Shown piece after piece: positions 60,200 to 64,000 of a stretch of DNA of 64,000 bases. The position numbers and the translations under genes were made by a program. This DNA is from Bacillota bacterium. Its GTDB lineage: Bacteria > Bacillota > UBA4882 > UBA8346. The stretch spans positions 124,001 to 188,000 of the forward strand of contig JAEXFN010000035.1 of assembly GCA_023400055.1 (NCBI GenBank). The letters run 5' to 3'. Under the pieces are notes generated by a model that worked only from the letters and a program-made list of their open reading frames with translations, did not search any database and was not told where the DNA came from. Positions within the stretch are counted from its first letter, which is position 1. Every line of letters starts with the position of its first letter.

Positions 60200-61108
60200 T
60201 CACGAAGTCCGCAGTACAGGATGGATTGAATCACCAGACGACTCATCGGTACGAAAATCAGAGGGCACTTTTCCAACGCATTTTTTGAATGTCTTATAAA
60301 AATTAGCGGTACTATTGAAGCCGCATAAACTGGAGATCTCCAGAATCGTCTTATCGCTGTTTTTCAAATACTCGATGGCCCGTTTAATCCTTTGACGCGC
60401 CAGATATTCCATAGGGCTGATGCCGATCATTTTCTTAAAGAAAGTCGAAAAATAGCTGGGATTCATATAGATCTGCACGGCTATGTCTTCCAAATGGAGC
60501 GGTTCCCCGATATTCGAATCGATGAATTGCATCACTTTATTCAATAAAGCCAATCCCTGTTTCCGTCGGGAAGGGTTTTGGGAAACAGTTTTGGAATAGC
60601 CGTAATAACGGGTTAAGGCTACCAGAATATTGAGCAATTTCACTTTGATCATCAACTCATATTCGGAGGATTTGTTACGAAATTCTGCTTCAATCTCTGA
60701 GAATAAGCGGCGAATTTCAGCGGCCGCCGAATGGTCGCGATCTAACTTATTTTGGAAGGTATTTCCTCGTTCAAAGAATACCGAGAGGTAGCGGGAATCA
60801 AAGAAATTCCCCTCGATGGACCATACAAACCGCGGATCAAACATGATCACGGTATTGATCAGTTCATACTGGGGATCAATGTGACAGATCGTATGCGACT
60901 CAATGTTATTGAGGACGAAAACATCCCCTTCCTGCATCCCGTAAATTTTGCCATCGATCGCATACTGCCCGCTGCCCGATTTGACAAAAGACAGTTCCAG
61001 TTCGTGATGGACGCGAAATTCCCCCAAGTCCTCAGGCCGCAAATAAAAAGTCGCCAGTTTCAGCAGGTTGGTTCCATCGATTTGAATCGCATCGACAATT
61101 CGTTTCAT
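60200..61108 (-). CDS. AraC-family regulator with cupin domain
   Basis: 302 residues. The N-terminal cupin (FRVHHELELSFVKSGSGQYA, MQEGDVFVLNNIESHTI) is the sugar- or small-ligand pocket; the C-terminal AraC helix-turn-helix pair is HLEDIAVQIYMNPSYFSTFF and EISSLCGFNSTANFYKTFKK. ATG 61108 lies just after AAGGAAGGGG. Divergent from a sugar ABC importer, so probably its activator. Confidence 0.9.
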   Translation of the reverse strand: MKRIVDAIQIDGTNLLKLATFYLRPEDLGEFRVHHELELSFVKSGSGQYAIDGKIYGMQEGDVFVLNNIESHTICHIDPQYELINTVIMFDPRFVWSIEGNFFDSRYLSVFFERGNTFQNKLDRDHSAAAEIRRLFSEIEAEFRNKSSEYELMIKVKLLNILVALTRYYGYSKTVSQNPSRRKQGLALLNKVMQFIDSNIGEPLHLEDIAVQIYMNPSYFSTFFKKMIGISPMEYLARQRIKRAIEYLKNSDKTILEISSLCGFNSTANFYKTFKKCVGKVPSDFRTDESSGDSIHPVLRTS

Positions 61109-61515
61109 GGGCCCCTTCCTTTTGTCTAACATGCTCGCCCCGGCTAACAAACATTGCGCCGATAAGAGAGCAGACTGACAAAATACAAAAATAATTGGTT
61201 AGGACCTAAAAATAGTAGACGCTGCCAACCGTACGGTTCAATATAATTAAAATACAGCGAAAAGCCTCGTGATGCCTTATAAAACCGTCGTGTTTCAATT
61301 ATACCATGTGTGTTTTGCAGAAAACAATTCCGGCCCGGGGAGAAATTGGCTGTGTTCCGCGGACAAACTTTCCGAGAGACCTCGCAAGCTACGATTAAAT
61401 TGACTGCAACAGCCGTGCCCGTGCACCCATTGAAAATAATAGCTGAAAGGAGGAATAGCCCGGCAAATCATCCGCTTTGTTCTGGAATCAATCAATTTTG
61501 AATGGAGGGTTTTAT
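61109..61515. other. Divergent promoter region, AraC gene and ABC importer
   Basis: About 400 bases without a gene. Contains CCGTACGG-type symmetry at about 61230 and AT-rich stretches suitable for promoters in both directions; I cannot assign exact -35/-10 pairs. Confidence 0.45.
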
Positions 61516-62790
61516 ATGAAACGTTTCTGGATCAGTCTAATATTATTAGCGGTTTGGATCATGCCGGTTTTGGCTGCCGAGTCCAAAGAGTTGGTGATAT
61601 GGCAAACTTACAACGGCGGCGCCGAAATGGTTCTTCGCAATGTCGCCAAGGATTTTCAAGCGAAGCATCCCGATATCCAGCTGCTGGTCGAGAAAAAGAC
61701 CTTTGACGATCTCAAAACTACAGTACGCTTGAATTTGGCCAACAACGAAGGGCCCGATATCACCATTGTCAATCAGGGATTAAACGATATGGGCATTTTG
61801 GCCCAAGAAGGTTTGGTCATTCCTTTGGATCGCTACATCGCTAAGTATCATTGGGATAAAGTTTTGGGCAGTTCCATGTTGCGGCCCAACCGTTTCAACG
61901 TCCAAACCATGTCGATCGGCGACGGCCCTTTATATGCGATCAGTTTTTACAATGAGTTCAACACAGTCCTTTATAATAAAGATTTATTCAAGAAAGCCAA
62001 TATTAACTCGATCCCCACGACGATGCCCCAGTTCGAAGCGGTCTTAAAAAAATTGAAAAAACAGCGGATTACTCCCATTGTTTTCGGCAACAGCGATACC
62101 TGGCCCGGCATTCATATCTTCCAATTTATCTTTAACAGTTATGCGTCCCGGCAATTAATCGACGATTTGGTTTTTGCTACCGGAAAAGCCCACTGGAACA
62201 TTTCCCCGACGCTTAAAGCCGCCAAGAAACTCCAGGATTGGGCGAAGCAAGGCTATTTCAGCAATGGCTACAGTGGTATCGGCTATGATGACTCCATTAA
62301 GATGTTTGCCGCTGGCCAGGGGGCGATGCTGATCACCGGGAACTGGGCCATCCAGTCCGCCGTCCAAAATTCCGAGAACAGCCACAATATCGGGATCTTC
62401 AAAGCACCCACCCCTATCGTGTTTGGAGCGCCATCCACCGGCCTGGGAATCGCCAAGAAATGCAAAAACCCCGATTTGGCGGCCGAATTATTGAACGATT
62501 TAATCGTTGATACCCGGTACCATGTGGCCAACAGCATTTTGCCGTTGATTCAAGGGGAAGGAAATGTCAAAACCGCCAATGAACTGTATAATGCCCAGTA
62601 TCCAATCAGTCAGGAGCTCACCAAAAAGGACGCTTTGGGTTATTATTTTGACTGGGCGACCCCTACCATGTACAATACCATTTCCGCCGCGATTCAAAAT
62701 TTAATGGCCGGCCGGATTAGCGCAGCCGAATTTGGGAAAACCCTCGATCAAGATTATGACGCTTTTTTAAGTAAGAAAATCCAAAAATAA
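61516..62790 (+). CDS. Extracellular sugar-binding protein of an ABC importer
   Basis: 424 residues. A signal peptide (FWISLILLAVWIMPVLA, cut before ESKELVIW) precedes a family 1 solute-binding domain (FQAKHPDIQLLVEKKTFDDL; ITGNWAIQSAVQN). ATG follows GGAGGG by six bases. Followed by two permease genes; a likely oligosaccharide uptake system activated by the AraC protein. Confidence 0.92.
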   Translation: MKRFWISLILLAVWIMPVLAAESKELVIWQTYNGGAEMVLRNVAKDFQAKHPDIQLLVEKKTFDDLKTTVRLNLANNEGPDITIVNQGLNDMGILAQEGLVIPLDRYIAKYHWDKVLGSSMLRPNRFNVQTMSIGDGPLYAISFYNEFNTVLYNKDLFKKANINSIPTTMPQFEAVLKKLKKQRITPIVFGNSDTWPGIHIFQFIFNSYASRQLIDDLVFATGKAHWNISPTLKAAKKLQDWAKQGYFSNGYSGIGYDDSIKMFAAGQGAMLITGNWAIQSAVQNSENSHNIGIFKAPTPIVFGAPSTGLGIAKKCKNPDLAAELLNDLIVDTRYHVANSILPLIQGEGNVKTANELYNAQYPISQELTKKDALGYYFDWATPTMYNTISAAIQNLMAGRISAAEFGKTLDQDYDAFLSKKIQK

Positions 62791-62959
62791 CCGGAGGTTC
62801 AGCGCGGGAACCGGAACGATACCCGGCTCCCGCCTTTCAAAGCCGATCCCCCATCGGATAATGGCGCCGGCGCTTCCATTTTTCAATCCACCGGAATGGA
62901 TTGAACAGTCGGAGCAGCGGAAAAATGATGGCCCATTTACTGGACAAGGAGGCGTGGCC

Positions 62960-63868
62960 GTGGCTCAGCGTACGACTTCGAATAATAAATATTCGAGCTT
63001 TTGGTATCTGCTGCCAGGATTAGTTATTTATTTGGCATTTTATCTAATACCCTCGTTTCAAGCGCTGTATTTGAGTTTATTTGAGTGGAGCGGAATCGGA
63101 GAAAAAACTTTTTCAGGCTTGCAAAACTATCAGCGTTTATTTCAAGATAACCTGTTTTTGCAATCCTTTGCGAACAACTTATACTTCATGGCGATTTATG
63201 CGACGATCCCTGTGGCTTTGGGCCTAATCTGCGCCGCAATATTGGCCCAAGGCAGGGTGAAGAGCCTGATCCTATTCCGGGGCGCCTATTTCTTGCCGCA
63301 AGTGGTTCCAGCGATCGCCGTCGGGATTATTTGGCGCTGGATTTATCATCCCACTTTCGGCCTGATCAATTCCTGCTTAAGCCTCATCGGTCAGTCGAAT
63401 TGGCAGAAAGCCTGGTTGGGGGATTATTCCCTGGTGATTCACGCATTGGCGGGGATCGCAGTATGGCTGATGTTTGGTTATGCGATGGTCATTTTCCTGG
63501 CTGGCCTACAAAAAGTGGATAAAGCCTATTATGAAGCGGCCAAGGTGGATGGCGCGAATCGGTTGGTTCAGTTTTTGAAAGTTACGGTACCGATGCTAAA
63601 AAACGAAATAACCATGGTGGTGATTTTAAACTTGATCGCCGCCATGAAAATATTAGATTTAGTTTTTGTGACGACCAAGGGAGGGCCGGGAAACGCCTCG
63701 ATGGTCATTGGGCTTTACGCTTACCGGATCGCGTTCGTCCAAAGCAATGTCGGATACGGAGCGGCAATTACCACTGTAATGACGATCATCACGGTAATCA
63801 TCGCTTGGATAGTGATGATCGGCGGAGAAAGGAGTCGCGGCGATGAAGGTAACCAACGTAACGGATGA
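62960..63868 (+). CDS. Sugar ABC transporter permease (MalF type)
   Basis: 302 residues from a GTG seven bases after AGGAGG. Six membrane segments and the EAA loop YYEAAKVDGANRLVQFLKVT followed by VPMLKNE. A longer frame from 62861 has no signal of translation. It overlaps the next permease start by 26 bases. Confidence 0.9.
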   Translation: MAQRTTSNNKYSSFWYLLPGLVIYLAFYLIPSFQALYLSLFEWSGIGEKTFSGLQNYQRLFQDNLFLQSFANNLYFMAIYATIPVALGLICAAILAQGRVKSLILFRGAYFLPQVVPAIAVGIIWRWIYHPTFGLINSCLSLIGQSNWQKAWLGDYSLVIHALAGIAVWLMFGYAMVIFLAGLQKVDKAYYEAAKVDGANRLVQFLKVTVPMLKNEITMVVILNLIAAMKILDLVFVTTKGGPGNASMVIGLYAYRIAFVQSNVGYGAAITTVMTIITVIIAWIVMIGGERSRGDEGNQRNG

Positions 63869-64000
63869 TTCAAAACATTTGGAAAGAGCAACGCACTATA
63901 AAGCCGGCCTTAACTGGGCTCGTTTTTTCATGTACGTTTTCTTGATCATCATGGGTGTCTTAACAGTGATACCGATTTTAGCGATCGTTTTAACCGCCTT
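63843..64000 (+). CDS. Sugar ABC transporter permease (MalG type), N-terminal part
   Basis: Start of a second permease cut off by the window end. ATG eight bases after AAAGGAG; reads MKVTNVTDDSKHLERATHYK and then a first membrane segment (VFLIIMGVLTVIPILAIVLT). The position after a MalF-type gene and the single N-terminal segment before the break support the call. Confidence 0.8.
   Translation, partial: MKVTNVTDDSKHLERATHYKAGLNWARFFMYVFLIIMGVLTVIPILAIVLTA

Overview
The window reads as a chromosomal segment of an endospore-forming Bacillota bacterium that probably also has an outer membrane. The sporulation evidence is an alpha/beta-type small acid-soluble spore protein (40394-40606). The outer-membrane evidence is a secreted porin-like beta-barrel ending in Phe (48266-49261). 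Strong AGGAGG-type ribosome binding sites, TTG/GTG starts and sigma-A promoters fit Bacillota. Such diderm spore formers exist in lineages such as Hydrogenispora/Limnochordia and Negativicutes; the exact taxon cannot be fixed from the sequence alone.

Layout. 0-10 kb: metY with a long attenuator-like leader, a MurD-type ligase with a variant motif, a methyltransferase, a MATE exporter, a 2 kb gene-poor stretch full of repeats, an AraC regulator and an FMN reductase. 10-21 kb: a 4-hydroxyphenylacetate decarboxylase operon (hpdB-hpdC-hpdA, p-cresol formation) with an MFS transporter and, upstream, a signalling set (PocR-LuxR regulator, membrane histidine kinase, REC/HD-GYP protein); similar DNA motifs precede the three transcription units. 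21-26 kb: SymE-like protein, XRE repressor, a DUF2089/SHOCT/holin-4_2 operon and a broken IS110 transposase. 26-32.5 kb: a sugar ABC importer with a DapA-family aldolase and a divergent LacI regulator with four operator-like palindromes. 32.7 kb: tRNA-Ala(GGC), beyond which the DNA is more GC-rich. 33-38.4 kb: PHP phosphatase and a deoR-(small ORF)-galT-galK-pfkA operon for galactose. 38.6-50 kb: an orphan ParM-like actin, SASP, LOG protein, DUF815 AAA+ ATPase, PAS protein, tldD-tldE, a FlgT-C-like envelope protein and the porin. 50-60 kb: a sulfite-exporter-family permease and a full glutamate mutase/methylaspartase operon (gntR-glmS-glmE-mal-atuA-DUF4387-P-loop protein-glmL). 60-64 kb: AraC regulator divergent from a second sugar ABC importer that runs off the end.

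The most unusual signal is a set of intergenic tandem arrays, all with an exact 21-bp period (two helical turns). In four places (6.1, 7.0-7.3, 21.1-21.4, 25.7-26.0 kb) the unit is a DnaA-box-like 9-mer (TTATCCACA, TTATTCACA, TTATTAACA) followed by GAGCTC. At 39.9-40.3 kb, next to the parM-like gene, the same 9-mers recur in 21-bp register on the other strand but are separated by AGATCGATCT. At 50 kb a third, degenerate 21-bp array carries GATC/ATAAT. These may be DnaA-titrating, centromere-like or nucleoid-organising sites. No dnaA/dnaN/gyr genes are present, so nothing here marks a conventional oriC.
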